Below, one piece after another: positions 16,016 through 25,013 of a stretch of DNA of 64,000 nucleotides; within the stretch, counting starts at the first letter, position 1; the number at the start of each line of letters is the position of its first letter. This DNA is from VBOC01 sp964512655 (GTDB lineage Bacteria; Bacteroidota; Ignavibacteria; UBA10030; SZUA-254). The notes below the pieces were generated by a model, which was given only the letters and a program-made list of their open reading frames with translations, did no database searches and was not told the DNA's origin. A program made the translations under genes and the position numbers. The stretch lies in the NCBI GenBank assembly GCA_964512655.1, contig CAZEJT010000003.1, forward strand, positions 186,001-250,000, written 5' to 3'.

Positions 16016-19000
16016 ATGAGGAGGTTTCTCGAACTTCTTGTCTTGATCATCACACCGACGATCCTTCTCGCCGGTGGATATCCGTCGTCTGGTGATTCCA
16101 CCCGCCGGGCACTGATGTCCATGGACAGCGCGAGGAGGGCAGAGGAACAGAGGCTCGGAGCGCTGCAGAAGGTAATCGTTGAGTTCAACGACGAGCCAAT
16201 GTTCCTGGCCCGTAGGGAGCCGCATCCTCCTTTCAAGGCGAGATCGTCGGATTCCTACCTGGCACGCTTTTCACAATTCGGCGCCGATGCAGCTGCTATC
16301 ACAAGGACATTTCGCTCCGCAACATCGGATCGCGTAGGAATCCGTCATCGGTACTACAAGGCGTTCTTCGGCGTCAGTGCCACGGTCCCCGGCAGGATAT
16401 TACCGGCGCTCAGGCGCCTTGCGTACGTTAGGGGAGTCTATCCCGATGGTGAGGTGCACGCGACAATCGAGCCGGCGATCGAACTAATTGGCGCCCCGGC
16501 CGTCTGGGGGACACTCGGGACGCAGGGTGATAGTGTCCGCGTCGGAATCATCGATTCGGGGATCGATTATCTTCACCCGGCACTTGGCGGAGGGTTTGGA
16601 CCCGGTTTTAAGGTCGCCGGGGGATACGATTTTGTGAATAATGACAAGGATCCGGCGGATGACAACGGGCATGGGACGCATGTCGCAGGCATTATCGCAG
16701 CGGACGCCGACACTGTAAAGGGGGTCGCTCCCCACTCGATTTTGTACGCTTACAAGGCTCTCAATGCGGCGGGGAGCGGCGCCGTAAGTGATATCATCGC
16801 TTCGATCGAACGCACCGTCGATCCGGATCAGAACGGGGATGACTCCGACAGGCTCGACATTGTGAACATGAGTATCGGGGGCCCCGGTGGGCCCGATGAT
16901 CCGGGAAGCGTTGCAGTCGACAATGCGGTGCGGCTCGGGGTCACATTCTGTATCGCTGCGGGAAACACGGGGCACAAGATCCCAGTTCAAGGAAAGGAGA
17001 ATAATTACTTTTATGATGGCTCCGAAACCATCAACAGCCCCGGGACGGCGGAGCTTGCAATCACCGTTGGGGCGTCTGACCTTTCGGATAACCTGGCCTT
17101 CTTCTCATCCCGTGGGCCGAACACAACGTCGTTCAGCATCAAGCCGGACGTTCTCGCGCCGGGAGTCGACATCAACTCGACGTATCCGCCTGCCGGGTTC
17201 AAGGTCCTGAGCGGCACGTCCATGGCCACCCCGATGGTTGCCGGAGTCGCTGCATTAATCAAGGGTGTCCACCGCTCCTGGACTCCGGCCATGATCAAGT
17301 CCGCGATCGTGAACAAAGCCAGAAATATCGGCCTCAACGCCTACCTGCAGGGGGGAGGGAGAGTACGGGCGATACAATCAGTATCAGCTAAGACGCTCGT
17401 TACCCCTTCCGCGTTGAGCTACGGATTGGACGACCCCGCAGCAGCCCCATGGTCGTTGCCTGAAACATTGCGCGTCTACAACACTCATTCATCGTCGCAG
17501 TCGTATGCAATCGATGTCGGGGGAATTGCATCCGGCATCTCGCTGAACGTGTCTCCTTCGAGTTTTTCCATCCCCGCACAAGACTCGGCCATGGTGATTG
17601 CCACCCTTACGGTGGATAATGCGTTTGTGGCCATTGCTGATGAGGATATTCTCCGTTTTACCGGGCGCGTGATATTGAGCGGCACTGCCGATACCGCCGT
17701 TGTTCCATGGGCATTCGTGCGGACCAGCAGGCTGGTCATCACCACGAGCGAGCCGGATCCCTTTTTTATCGGCTACACAAATACCTTCGGCTTTATCAGC
17801 AACATGCAGAGGGTGAACCGGACCAGTCCGACCCGAGCCGTGGTGTACGCTCCTGTCAAGGGCGCTTACGAGTTTTTCACCGTCTTCCGGAGTCCTGACG
17901 TGCCGCCCAGAATCGTCATCAACGAAGGGGTTCCTGTCGTCACCGATGCTTCCGAGGTCTTCCTCGATGCGGCTCAAGCCGTCAATCCGCTGATCTTTCA
18001 GGGCGTTGATCAAGATGGTGCTTCTCTGGCGACGTACCGCGCACCACAGCACGCCGTTATTACTTCGCTCCCCAATTTCGGTGACTGGAACACTACGTTT
18101 TCCGGAGCCTCCGACACCGTGCTGATCTCCGGCGCGTCCGCGAGCCATTCCTTCAAACCGGTCGAACTCCAGATCGATCTTATGAAGACCATGACCTTCC
18201 ACGTCGTGCAGTTCGAGAGATTCACGGGCATGACCGGCGCCAGGTTGGCGGTCAATTCTCCCGCGGATTTCATTCAAGAGCATTTCAAGGTCAAAGTTCC
18301 TCCCGGGACTATGTCGGCTGCGCAATTCACTACAATCTGGTCATACACCGACTTCGGGGGAATGGGGGGCTTCTCCGGGATTGGTGCCGATCTGGACACT
18401 CTCTCGGTGAACGGAGATGAATATGCGTTCACAGGATATTTCGGAAAATCTCCCAGCCTCACGGAGGACGTGGCTCTAAAATTCTACTCGAGCTATTCCA
18501 ATGTTCCGGCCCTTTCTCTCGACTATGAGTCGCCGTTTATCATGCCATACGGGGACAGTGTCGTGGTCACGGCGAGGGAGTTGGTCGACCCCGCTGTCCC
18601 CCGCTTCAAGAGCGGAGGGACGTTGACGTTCGGAGGGGCGCCGGCCCACCTGCTGATGGTGTGGAACAACAATATTATTGGGACGAACACGCTGTTCTTT
18701 CGGCCGATCTTTGAGGGAATGCTCCGCGAGATCCGGTATCGTGATATCGTGGCCGGAACGTATAGCGTCTTTGACAAGAACGGCACGGAGCTCTTCACAA
18801 AACCCCTCGCTGAGCCGAGCCCTCCGCTTGAACTTACCGCAGACACCTATAAGGTCGTGGCGACATCGAGCAACTACTGGCTTCGCAGCATCCGGGGAAC
18901 CCAGACACTCTCATCGGAATTCAATCTCGGCGCCGGATTGGCGGCGAACCCTCAGAGCATTACATCGTTCATGCTTCTCGATTCGAATAATCAAACTACT

Positions 19001-19618
19001 GACACCTTCGTGAAAAACGAGCCGGGGACTCTGCGCTTTTCTGTGAACGTGCTGAGCGATACAAACCATGTTCCACTGGCTGATTCCACCAAATCTTGGT
19101 ACCGAAAGCACGGAACGGAACCGTGGATACCCCTTGCCCTGACGGAGATTGCGAAAGTGGCTGAAAGGGAGGGGAGAATCCTACAGGCGGATATCAGGGC
19201 GGCGACAGGGGAGGACTCGGTCGCGATTGATCTGAGGGTGGCGTCGAAGGGTATCAACGGATTTACAGTGGAGCAGATTGTTGCGCCCGCCTTCGCCGTT
19301 GGGAAATGGGATACACTTGTGACGGACGTGAAAACTCCCTCGCCACAGCTCCCGCTGCGATTCGCCCTCGAACAGAATTATCCGAATCCGTTCAATCCTT
19401 CAACGGTGATAAACTACGAAATCCCATCACGCGGCCGCGCGGTGATGAAGGTGTACGATGTGCTCGGCCGTGAAATGGTAACTCTGGTCGACCAGGAACA
19501 GGAGGCCGGCAGTCACACTGTTTCCTGGAATGCATCCTCGATGCCGAGCGGCGTGTATTTCTATCGGCTTCAGATGCGCTCGAATATCGCTGCAAAGAAG
19601 CTGTTGCTACTCAGGTAG
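16016..19618 (+). CDS. Subtilisin-like S8 serine protease with T9SS sorting domain
   Basis: A 1200-residue secreted protease. MRRFLELLVLIITPTILLAG is a signal peptide. An inhibitor I9-like propeptide region precedes the S8 domain. The catalytic triad is visible: Asp in VRVGIIDSGIDYLHP (~residue 180), His in DNGHGTHVAGI (~220), Ser in SGTSMATPMVAGVAALI (~400). A long beta-rich region follows, and the C-terminus has FALEQNYPNPFNPSTVINYE with a final AAKKLLLLR, the type IX sorting signal. It is expected to be exported and surface-bound or released to digest proteins. GTG 16004 is an alternative start; ATG 16016 gives the cleaner signal peptide. The gene converges on the DUF3237 gene. Confidence 0.93.
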   Translation: MRRFLELLVLIITPTILLAGGYPSSGDSTRRALMSMDSARRAEEQRLGALQKVIVEFNDEPMFLARREPHPPFKARSSDSYLARFSQFGADAAAITRTFRSATSDRVGIRHRYYKAFFGVSATVPGRILPALRRLAYVRGVYPDGEVHATIEPAIELIGAPAVWGTLGTQGDSVRVGIIDSGIDYLHPALGGGFGPGFKVAGGYDFVNNDKDPADDNGHGTHVAGIIAADADTVKGVAPHSILYAYKALNAAGSGAVSDIIASIERTVDPDQNGDDSDRLDIVNMSIGGPGGPDDPGSVAVDNAVRLGVTFCIAAGNTGHKIPVQGKENNYFYDGSETINSPGTAELAITVGASDLSDNLAFFSSRGPNTTSFSIKPDVLAPGVDINSTYPPAGFKVLSGTSMATPMVAGVAALIKGVHRSWTPAMIKSAIVNKARNIGLNAYLQGGGRVRAIQSVSAKTLVTPSALSYGLDDPAAAPWSLPETLRVYNTHSSSQSYAIDVGGIASGISLNVSPSSFSIPAQDSAMVIATLTVDNAFVAIADEDILRFTGRVILSGTADTAVVPWAFVRTSRLVITTSEPDPFFIGYTNTFGFISNMQRVNRTSPTRAVVYAPVKGAYEFFTVFRSPDVPPRIVINEGVPVVTDASEVFLDAAQAVNPLIFQGVDQDGASLATYRAPQHAVITSLPNFGDWNTTFSGASDTVLISGASASHSFKPVELQIDLMKTMTFHVVQFERFTGMTGARLAVNSPADFIQEHFKVKVPPGTMSAAQFTTIWSYTDFGGMGGFSGIGADLDTLSVNGDEYAFTGYFGKSPSLTEDVALKFYSSYSNVPALSLDYESPFIMPYGDSVVVTARELVDPAVPRFKSGGTLTFGGAPAHLLMVWNNNIIGTNTLFFRPIFEGMLREIRYRDIVAGTYSVFDKNGTELFTKPLAEPSPPLELTADTYKVVATSSNYWLRSIRGTQTLSSEFNLGAGLAANPQSITSFMLLDSNNQTTDTFVKNEPGTLRFSVNVLSDTNHVPLADSTKSWYRKHGTEPWIPLALTEIAKVAEREGRILQADIRAATGEDSVAIDLRVASKGINGFTVEQIVAPAFAVGKWDTLVTDVKTPSPQLPLRFALEQNYPNPFNPSTVINYEIPSRGRAVMKVYDVLGREMVTLVDQEQEAGSHTVSWNASSMPSGVYFYRLQMRSNIAAKKLLLLR

Positions 19619-19632
19619 GTTGATGCGGCGTT

Positions 19633-20211
19633 CTATAGAATCTGGTAGACGCGGTATTCTACCTTCCCCGGAATGGACTTATACACCCCCACCGCTATGA
19701 CCTTGTTGAGCCAGGCGTATTTTTCTGCTCCGGCCTCGAACATAGGTACGATGCGGGCGAACAGCTCCCCACCCGGATCTTTGTAGGCGATCCCGCGACA
19801 GGTCATTAGAATCTTCTGGTCATCATCGGTCTGCAAAACAAACCGAATGTCGAGGGAGCTTGTGCCATCGGGACGCACCACCATCCAGTCACCGCTTGGA
19901 TTTACTACAGTACCCTTTAGTCGCGGACCCTCAAAAGTTCCACCGGAGACGGCAACAACTACCCGCTTCACACCCGGGGATCCAACGTTATTTGATGGCC
20001 CCCTTTCGAACACTAGGTCCATGAGAAACTGTGAGTGAAGCCGGTCTCCGGCTTGTGTGTCCGCCGGCGATGCAACCTGGTGGAGTTTCGAGCCAGTGAG
20101 GGTGTCGCCCGGGGCCGTGCCGCGGGAGCGATTGCTGCCGAACGATGTTGCCAGCGCGAAAACAACGAGGTAAGCGGTGTTGTTGATTCTCATTAGATAA
20201 CGCCGAATCAT
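19633..20211 (-). CDS. Exported DUF3237 protein
   Basis: A 192-residue protein starting at ATG 20211 behind AAAGGAA. The frame is open further upstream, but that part is antisense to lipoprotein copy 3 and lies before the predicted promoter, so it is not used. MIRRYLMRINNTAYLVVFALATS looks like a signal peptide or anchor. Residues ~65-190 match the DUF3237 pattern: GGTFEGPRLKGTVVNPSGDW, then VVRPDGTSSLDIRFVLQTDD and ILMTCRGIAYKDPGG. DUF3237 is a lipocalin-like domain of unknown function, usually cytoplasmic; the apparent signal sequence is unusual. Its promoter is divergent from that of lipoprotein copy 3. Confidence 0.8.
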   Translation of the reverse strand: MIRRYLMRINNTAYLVVFALATSFGSNRSRGTAPGDTLTGSKLHQVASPADTQAGDRLHSQFLMDLVFERGPSNNVGSPGVKRVVVAVSGGTFEGPRLKGTVVNPSGDWMVVRPDGTSSLDIRFVLQTDDDQKILMTCRGIAYKDPGGELFARIVPMFEAGAEKYAWLNKVIAVGVYKSIPGKVEYRVYQIL

Positions 20212-20246
20212 GGGTTCCTTTGCCTTTTTGTTGTGCAGATTAACAG

Positions 20247-20274
20247 ATAATACGCGAACTGAGATGTACAACAA
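20247..20274 (-). promoter_or_regulatory. Predicted promoter of the DUF3237 gene
   Basis: On the minus strand, TTGTTG (20274-20269), a 16-base spacer and TATTAT (20252-20247). The -10 ends 36 bases before the chosen ATG at 20211, which supports that start over longer ones. Confidence 0.5.
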
Positions 20275-20300
20275 TGAAACAGCACTAATCGGTTCAGTGG

Positions 20301-20329
20301 TTGTGCATGAGGCGGGAGTTGGGTAGATT
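20301..20329 (+). promoter_or_regulatory. Predicted promoter of lipoprotein copy 3
   Basis: TTG (20301-20303), 20 bases, TAGATT (20324-20329); near-identical to the promoter of copy 1 at 12757. The gene starts 25 bases after the -10. Confidence 0.6.
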
Positions 20330-20353
20330 GAGTGAAGAGGGCTCGGAGAATCT

Positions 20354-20857
20354 ATGCGCGTGTTGACGAGCATAACGGTGTGCTTTTTCTTGTTGGGATG
20401 CAATCATGACGTGCTAGTCGTTCCATCCCAGCTACTTGGCATCGAGGTCGCTGTCACACCCTCACCTTCGGTTGGCAGCCTCACCAGCCCGGTGACCGTG
20501 ACGGCGAGCGTGAAAAACCGCGGTATTTTCACGCGGCTCTGTTATTCAGGTTGCGACTATCTGATCACCGGGATAGACTTTCGTATCTACGATCCATACT
20601 TCCAGGAGGTTTTTCTCTATGATCCGAGGACGCGGCCGCTTTGTGCAGACTTTACTGTTTTGTTCCATCCGGGTGAGAACATCCAGGGTGCGTTCACGAT
20701 CGACGGGACACTCTACGATGCTCGTGGCGATACGGTAAAGATGGGCCGGGGTACGTACAGCATCCTCATCGAATTCACTTCCTGGGCGGAGGATCATTCC
20801 GAGGTAAGTCGGCTCGTAGTCGAGAAGCTGATTACGTTTGACTGGAAGACGGGGTGA
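20354..20857 (+). CDS. Small lipoprotein, copy 3 of a three-member family
   Basis: A 167-residue predicted lipoprotein with MRVLTSITVCFFLLGC as signal peptide and lipobox. It shares long blocks with copy 2 (CDYLITGI, FRIYDPYFQEVFLYDP, GTLYDARGDT, IEFTSWAED, EKLITFDWKTG) and its N-terminus with copy 1. It keeps the CYSGC two-cysteine motif. Promoter, gene and terminator have all been copied as a cassette about 7 kb from the tandem pair. I do not recognise the family; the CARDB-like strand VTVTASVKNRG suggests a beta-sandwich that binds something at the cell surface or in the periplasm. Function unknown. Confidence 0.8.
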   Translation: MRVLTSITVCFFLLGCNHDVLVVPSQLLGIEVAVTPSPSVGSLTSPVTVTASVKNRGIFTRLCYSGCDYLITGIDFRIYDPYFQEVFLYDPRTRPLCADFTVLFHPGENIQGAFTIDGTLYDARGDTVKMGRGTYSILIEFTSWAEDHSEVSRLVVEKLITFDWKTG

Positions 20858-20912
20858 TAATCCGGAACAACTCGGAGACACCTTCAACTGGCCTTCATTC
20901 CCTCTAATGAAA

Positions 20913-20943
20913 AAGTCCCACCTGGCGCGGCCGGTTGGGACTT
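20913..20943. terminator. Terminator of lipoprotein copy 3
   Basis: AAGTCCCACCTGG (20913-20925) pairs with CCGGTTGGGACTT (20931-20943) with one mismatch and one G-U pair, followed by TT. It is a diverged copy of the 14031-14061 hairpin, and the ~30 bases before it are also copied. Confidence 0.7.
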
Positions 20944-21019
20944 TCTGCGAATGAGACCTGATAGACCCGATTATGGCCTTTCCCCTGCATCAATTGAAAC
21001 TCTCCGACCCGTAATTCAT

Positions 21020-21048
21020 TTGACTTTCTCCAAAAGGTTGTGTAGGGT
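21020..21048 (+). promoter_or_regulatory. Weak promoter candidate before the T9SS gene
   Basis: TTGACT (21020-21025), a 17-base spacer and TAGGGT (21043-21048). The spacing equals the other promoters in the window, but the -10 is poor. The gene starts 38 bases on. Confidence 0.35.
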
Positions 21049-21085
21049 AATGTAATTGGTGTCCATTACCCACTCGAGGTGGCTT

Positions 21086-22420
21086 ATGAGGACACGCATT
21101 TTCCTTCCGATCGTTTACCTTCTCTGGCTTCACTCGACTGCCCAAACCCAAGCCTGGGTTCCGATCAAAAGCAGCTTCATGGGACCGGACACGGCTGTCC
21201 CCCCGGCCATCTGGACGTTAACAGGCTTTGACGGCAACCTCATTGTGGCCGGTTCTTTCGGTAGTGTCGCGGGTGTTGAAGCGCACTCCATTGCGCGCTG
21301 GGACGGGACCGAATGGCACTCGCTCGCAGGTGGCCTCACCGCGTCGAATGCCCCGAATAACGAAATTCGTGCGGTCTTGGGCCTTGGAACTGATTTGTAC
21401 GCCGGAGGAGAGTTCGACTCGATCGGAGGAATCCGGGCGAAGAATGTTGCCCGCTGGGATGGTTTTGAATGGCATGCTGTTGACGAGACGATAAAGGCCT
21501 TCCCCGTACACGCGATGTTTGTGTACCAGGGTGAGTTGTACGTCAGCGGTGTGTTTGACATGGCAGTCGCGAAGCTCGTGAACGGATCGTGGGTGCGGGT
21601 GGGATCAGATACCGATTATGCCGGCGGATCTTCGATGACCGTGTTCCAGAATGATTTATATGTCGGAGGTTTCGAGCGGGTGATGAAGTGGAACGGGTCG
21701 AGTTGGTCTGTCCTTGGGCTGAATCCGTGGCCGGAGCACATATATGCCGCCCTTGCCACCTTTGGAAATTCTCTCTACGCCAGCGTTTACTCTCCGTATA
21801 ACACAAACCTCATTGCCCGGTTCAAGGACGGTGTTTGGGAGGAGATTCTTACGCCACGACTTCACAAGTCCTATGGAGCATTTAGCAACTTCGGAAGTAC
21901 CTTGATCGCCGGCGGCACACACGAGGCGTTCGACACCTCCGATGGGGTTGTGCCGGCTAATGGTTTGGCCGTATGGGATGGATCGAGTTGGCATTCGGGG
22001 CCAGGCGGTGTTCAAGCAATCGTGTCGGGTTTTACAATTATCGACAGCACGCTTTATGCTGCCGGGTCGTTTCAGTTCGAAGGCGACAGTGCGACCTATG
22101 GGGTCGCGAGGTTATTACTCCCCAACGATGTTACCGGCGGCCAGCCGCACGTTCCCCGCGAATTTGCGCTGGGTCAGAACTATCCTAACCCCTTCAATCC
22201 GTCGACAACATTCACGTTTAGTCTTCCATCGAAAGCGTTCGTCTCGCTGAAAGTGTTTGATGAATTGGGGAGAGAGGTATCAACAGTTTTTGCCCAAGAG
22301 ATGCCTCCGGGGGTGTATTCAAGGCATTGGAATGCCGATGGTTTATCCAGTGGCACATACTTTTATCGGCTTCGCGCCGGCTCAATCAGCGAAACCAGGA
22401 AGCTCATTGTGGTACGATAA
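21086..22420 (+). CDS. Secreted repeat protein with T9SS sorting domain
   Basis: A 444-residue exported protein. ATG 21086 behind GAGGTGG was preferred to GTG 21056; MRTRIFLPIVYLLWLHSTAQ is a signal peptide. Residues ~40-340 contain repeated blades of the type G.(V/I)..ARWDG.EWH.., LYAGGEFDSIGG and LYVGGFERVMKWNGSSW, which suggest a beta-propeller (delta-60/galactose-oxidase-like) fold. The C-terminus has FALGQNYPNPFNPSTTFTFS and ends in TRKLIVVR, the type IX sorting signal. No enzymatic motif is seen; a surface binding or structural role is possible. A strong hairpin lies directly after the stop. Confidence 0.85.
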   Translation: MRTRIFLPIVYLLWLHSTAQTQAWVPIKSSFMGPDTAVPPAIWTLTGFDGNLIVAGSFGSVAGVEAHSIARWDGTEWHSLAGGLTASNAPNNEIRAVLGLGTDLYAGGEFDSIGGIRAKNVARWDGFEWHAVDETIKAFPVHAMFVYQGELYVSGVFDMAVAKLVNGSWVRVGSDTDYAGGSSMTVFQNDLYVGGFERVMKWNGSSWSVLGLNPWPEHIYAALATFGNSLYASVYSPYNTNLIARFKDGVWEEILTPRLHKSYGAFSNFGSTLIAGGTHEAFDTSDGVVPANGLAVWDGSSWHSGPGGVQAIVSGFTIIDSTLYAAGSFQFEGDSATYGVARLLLPNDVTGGQPHVPREFALGQNYPNPFNPSTTFTFSLPSKAFVSLKVFDELGREVSTVFAQEMPPGVYSRHWNADGLSSGTYFYRLRAGSISETRKLIVVR

Positions 22421-22425
22421 GATCA

Positions 22426-22457
22426 AAGCCCCAACCATCGTATAAGGGTTGGGGCTT
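22426..22457. terminator. Bidirectional terminator between the T9SS gene and yidC
   Basis: AAGCCCCAACC (22426-22436) pairs perfectly with GGTTGGGGCTT (22447-22457) around a 10-base loop. It lies between convergent genes and can serve both. Confidence 0.75.
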
Positions 22458-22484
22458 CGGTTGAAAACCTGCCGGGAGCTAGCT

Positions 22485-24269
22485 CTACCGTGGACGCTGT
22501 GGGAGGTTTTTCGCAATCCTGGAAATCAGACCCCCGCTTCTTTTCTTCTCCTCCACCTTCCTCAGCGGCTCGTCTTTGTGCTGCTTGTTCACGTAGACCT
22601 GCTGGGCTATGGAGAAGAGATTGAACATGAAGTAGTATAGGTTGAGGCCCGAGGGGAACCCATTGAACATCATCGTCAGAAGTACCGGCATCATCCACAC
22701 CATCATCTTCTGACGCGGATCTTTCACGCTCATCTTCTGCTGAACAAACATAGTCACGCCCATCAGGAGTGCGAGCCCGCTGACCTCGCTGATATTGAAG
22801 AAAGGGATCTTGAACGGGAGGGTCGCGACAACATCGGGGGTGGAAAGATCCTGAATCCACCACACGAAAGAAGCCTGCCGCAATTCGATCGTAGCGCTGA
22901 ATACCGCCCATAGTGCATACAGGATCGGCAGTTGCAAGAGCATGGGGAGACAGCCGCCGGCGGGGTTCACGCCATACTCCTTATAGAGCCGCATCATTGC
23001 CTGGTTCATCTTCTGCGGATCATCTTTGTGCTTCTCCCGGATCTCGGTCATCATCGGCTGAAGAGCCTGCATCTTCCTCATCGAGGTCATGCTGCTCTTC
23101 GTCAGGGGGTAGAGCACGACCTTTATGAGGATAGAGAAGATGATGAGAACGACTCCGAAGTTCGAAATGAACAGCCGCAGGAAGTTGAACGTCGGGATAA
23201 TGACATAGCGGGAGATCGGTCTGATGATCCAGGCGGCCCCGAGGCTCATAATCCTATCGAGCTCGACATCATACTTCTTCACAATGTCGAAGTCGAGGGG
23301 CCCCAGATAAACCGTGAACCTGTCGGTCTCTACGGGGTTACCGACGAAGGGCATCTTAAGAGCGAGACTGTAGTTCTCCTTCGCGCCATTATCCGGCAGA
23401 TGCACCCTATTGCCTTCGATGTAGGCTCCCTGGCTCGCCTTCTCGCGGGGAATGATTGCGAGCGCGAAGTACTTGTTTCTCGCGGCCACCCAGGTCACAC
23501 GGCCGGACACGTTCTGCTTTATGGGCTCATTGAAGTTATTTGCGTCAACGTCTGTGAGCTCCCCGCCTGCAAATGCCGAGGCCTTGGCGAAATTCGATTC
23601 GTTAACGGTGTTCCGTTCCTGATACCTGAGTCCTGACTCCCAGGAGACCTGGTATTCGAAATTGGAGATAATATTCTCCATGTTCTCGAACCGATACACC
23701 GCGTCGAACGAATAGAGCCCGCCATAAAAGACGAGCGATTTGACTATGCGGCTCTTCTGGTCCACGGAGAGAACCAGATCTATCCTGACCGAATCGTTCT
23801 CGCCGAGAGTAACGTCCTGCCCCCCCTGAAATTCCGGCTTGAACACGAGATTCTTCGTGTTGACGAGCTTCCCATCGGAGGTAAAAAACGTGAGGTTGAA
23901 ATCGCGCGTATTGGGGCCGTCGACGAGATTTACAGGGTACTTATCCCATGTCTTAAACTGCTTTAACTCCCACGATTGGATGGCGCCGCCCCGGGTGGAT
24001 ATCTCCGCCCGGTAGTACTTGGTTTCGATCCGGATGGTCTTTGCTTCCCCTGTGGCAAGTGGTGAGAAGAACTTGCCGAGAGTATCGCCTCCCGCGCGTT
24101 CATTGCCGGGAATCGGCTGGCGGTTGATCGTGGTGTCGGGCTTCGGTACGTGGACTGCGGTAGATTCTGCACCCACCGGAGCCTTGGTGGGCGGCGGGGC
24201 ATTCATATACATCCAGACCATCAGGATGATGCCGATAAGGACGAACCCTATTATTGTATTTCGGTCCAT
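22485..24269 (-). CDS. yidC: Membrane protein insertase YidC
   Basis: A 594-residue Gram-negative-type YidC. One N-terminal transmembrane helix (residues ~5-22), a large periplasmic beta domain (~60-345), then the conserved insertase core. The core includes NFGVVLIIFSILIKVVLYPL, PMLLQLPILYALWAVFSATI and SGLNLYYFMFNLFSIAQQ. The positively charged residue of the hydrophilic groove appears as lysine (LIKVVLYPL) where E. coli has arginine. The protein inserts and folds inner-membrane proteins alone or with SecYEG. It is the last gene of the ancestral cluster rpmH-rnpA-yidD-yidC; the next ancestral members (jag, mnmE) are missing here or displaced by a ~10 kb accessory island. Confidence 0.97.
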   Translation of the reverse strand: MDRNTIIGFVLIGIILMVWMYMNAPPPTKAPVGAESTAVHVPKPDTTINRQPIPGNERAGGDTLGKFFSPLATGEAKTIRIETKYYRAEISTRGGAIQSWELKQFKTWDKYPVNLVDGPNTRDFNLTFFTSDGKLVNTKNLVFKPEFQGGQDVTLGENDSVRIDLVLSVDQKSRIVKSLVFYGGLYSFDAVYRFENMENIISNFEYQVSWESGLRYQERNTVNESNFAKASAFAGGELTDVDANNFNEPIKQNVSGRVTWVAARNKYFALAIIPREKASQGAYIEGNRVHLPDNGAKENYSLALKMPFVGNPVETDRFTVYLGPLDFDIVKKYDVELDRIMSLGAAWIIRPISRYVIIPTFNFLRLFISNFGVVLIIFSILIKVVLYPLTKSSMTSMRKMQALQPMMTEIREKHKDDPQKMNQAMMRLYKEYGVNPAGGCLPMLLQLPILYALWAVFSATIELRQASFVWWIQDLSTPDVVATLPFKIPFFNISEVSGLALLMGVTMFVQQKMSVKDPRQKMMVWMMPVLLTMMFNGFPSGLNLYYFMFNLFSIAQQVYVNKQHKDEPLRKVEEKKRSGGLISRIAKNLPQRPR

Positions 24270-24303
24270 CGATCTGGAGAATCAGTAAATGATGAGGGGG
24301 GAG

Positions 24304-24507
24304 TTAAGGGACCGGGTCATATCCGCCGGCATGCATAGGATGACAACGCAGCACTCTTTTCACGGCAAGCCAGATGCCCCTGGCTGAACCATACCTCTCA
24401 ACCGATTCGATTGCATACGAGGAGCAGGATGGGTAAAATCTGCAGGTGTTCGCGGCGACGGCCGGCGAGATCCACCGCTTGTAAAAGCGAAGAAGAAGGA
24501 GGATCAT
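24304..24507 (-). CDS. yidD: Membrane protein insertion efficiency factor YidD
   Basis: A 67-residue protein of typical YidD length, with RFYKRWISPAVAANTCRFYPSCSSYAIE and a C-terminal VLRCHPMHAGGYDPVP. The three cysteines and the HP..GG.DPVP ending are family hallmarks. YidD is a small inner-membrane-associated protein that assists YidC-dependent insertion. Its start overlaps the rnpA stop by 4 bases, which implies translational coupling, and yidC follows 34 bases later. Confidence 0.95.
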   Translation of the reverse strand: MILLLLRFYKRWISPAVAANTCRFYPSCSSYAIESVERYGSARGIWLAVKRVLRCHPMHAGGYDPVP

Positions 24508-25013
24508 TCGGATTCCCCGGGCTTCGAATCGGCGAGCATATGGAGGAGGTTTTTCATGTCCGTTTCGACATCCTGATACGCTGGGAACCGCTGCGATTTG
24601 GTGACGTTGGAGGAGTACAGGAATACCAGTGCCAGAGGTTTTGATTGGCGCTTCAGTCGCGGCCGGAGTATCGCCTTGTTGATCCTGTATGCTTCACGTA
24701 GTAACCTCTTGAGGCGGTTCCGGTCGACTGCTCTCTTGAGCTGCCCGGGCGCCGTGAATCCCACCCCCGAACTGGATCCAGGCCGCAGCTTCAAGCGGTC
24801 GTCTGCCAGGACGAGGCAATGGAGGTACTTTCCCTGAATCTTTCTTCCTTGCTGGAAAACAAGCTGAAAATTGTTTCTTCCGCTCAAGATCTCCGATCGC
24901 TTCAGAGTGAGTCTCACTCCCTGTGGACCGGATTGTGGGGGCCTAACGTTCGTCGCTGACGGTGAGCTTCCAGCGTCCTTTTTTGCGGCGGCGGGCGAGA
25001 ACTTTTCTCCCAT
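24504..25013 (-). CDS. rnpA: Ribonuclease P protein component RnpA
   Basis: The catalytic-core-binding protein of RNase P, which matures tRNA 5' ends. The RNR-type motif is visible in QLKRAVDRNRLKRLLREAYR, and LTLKRSEILSGRNNFQLVFQQG is the usual N-terminal block. From ATG 25013 the protein has 169 residues and its first 24 codons overlap rpmH in another frame. A GTG at 24917 would give the usual length (137 residues, RLTLKRSEIL) and avoid the overlap, but its GGGA box abuts the start codon. Overlapping rpmH/rnpA arrangements are known in Thermus. Which start is used is open. The C-terminal tail is longer than average. Confidence 0.93.
   Translation of the reverse strand: MGEKFSPAAAKKDAGSSPSATNVRPPQSGPQGVRLTLKRSEILSGRNNFQLVFQQGRKIQGKYLHCLVLADDRLKLRPGSSSGVGFTAPGQLKRAVDRNRLKRLLREAYRINKAILRPRLKRQSKPLALVFLYSSNVTKSQRFPAYQDVETDMKNLLHMLADSKPGESE

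Noticed and set aside
17489..18325. A 278-codon frame antisense to the S8 protease
   Set aside because: Composition (Gly, Arg, Asp, His-rich) is typical of a shadow frame; the protease is certain on the other strand.
20212..20403. A 64-residue N-terminal extension of the DUF3237 protein
   Set aside because: It is antisense to lipoprotein copy 3, lies before the predicted promoter, and the ATG at 20211 has a ribosome site and a signal peptide.
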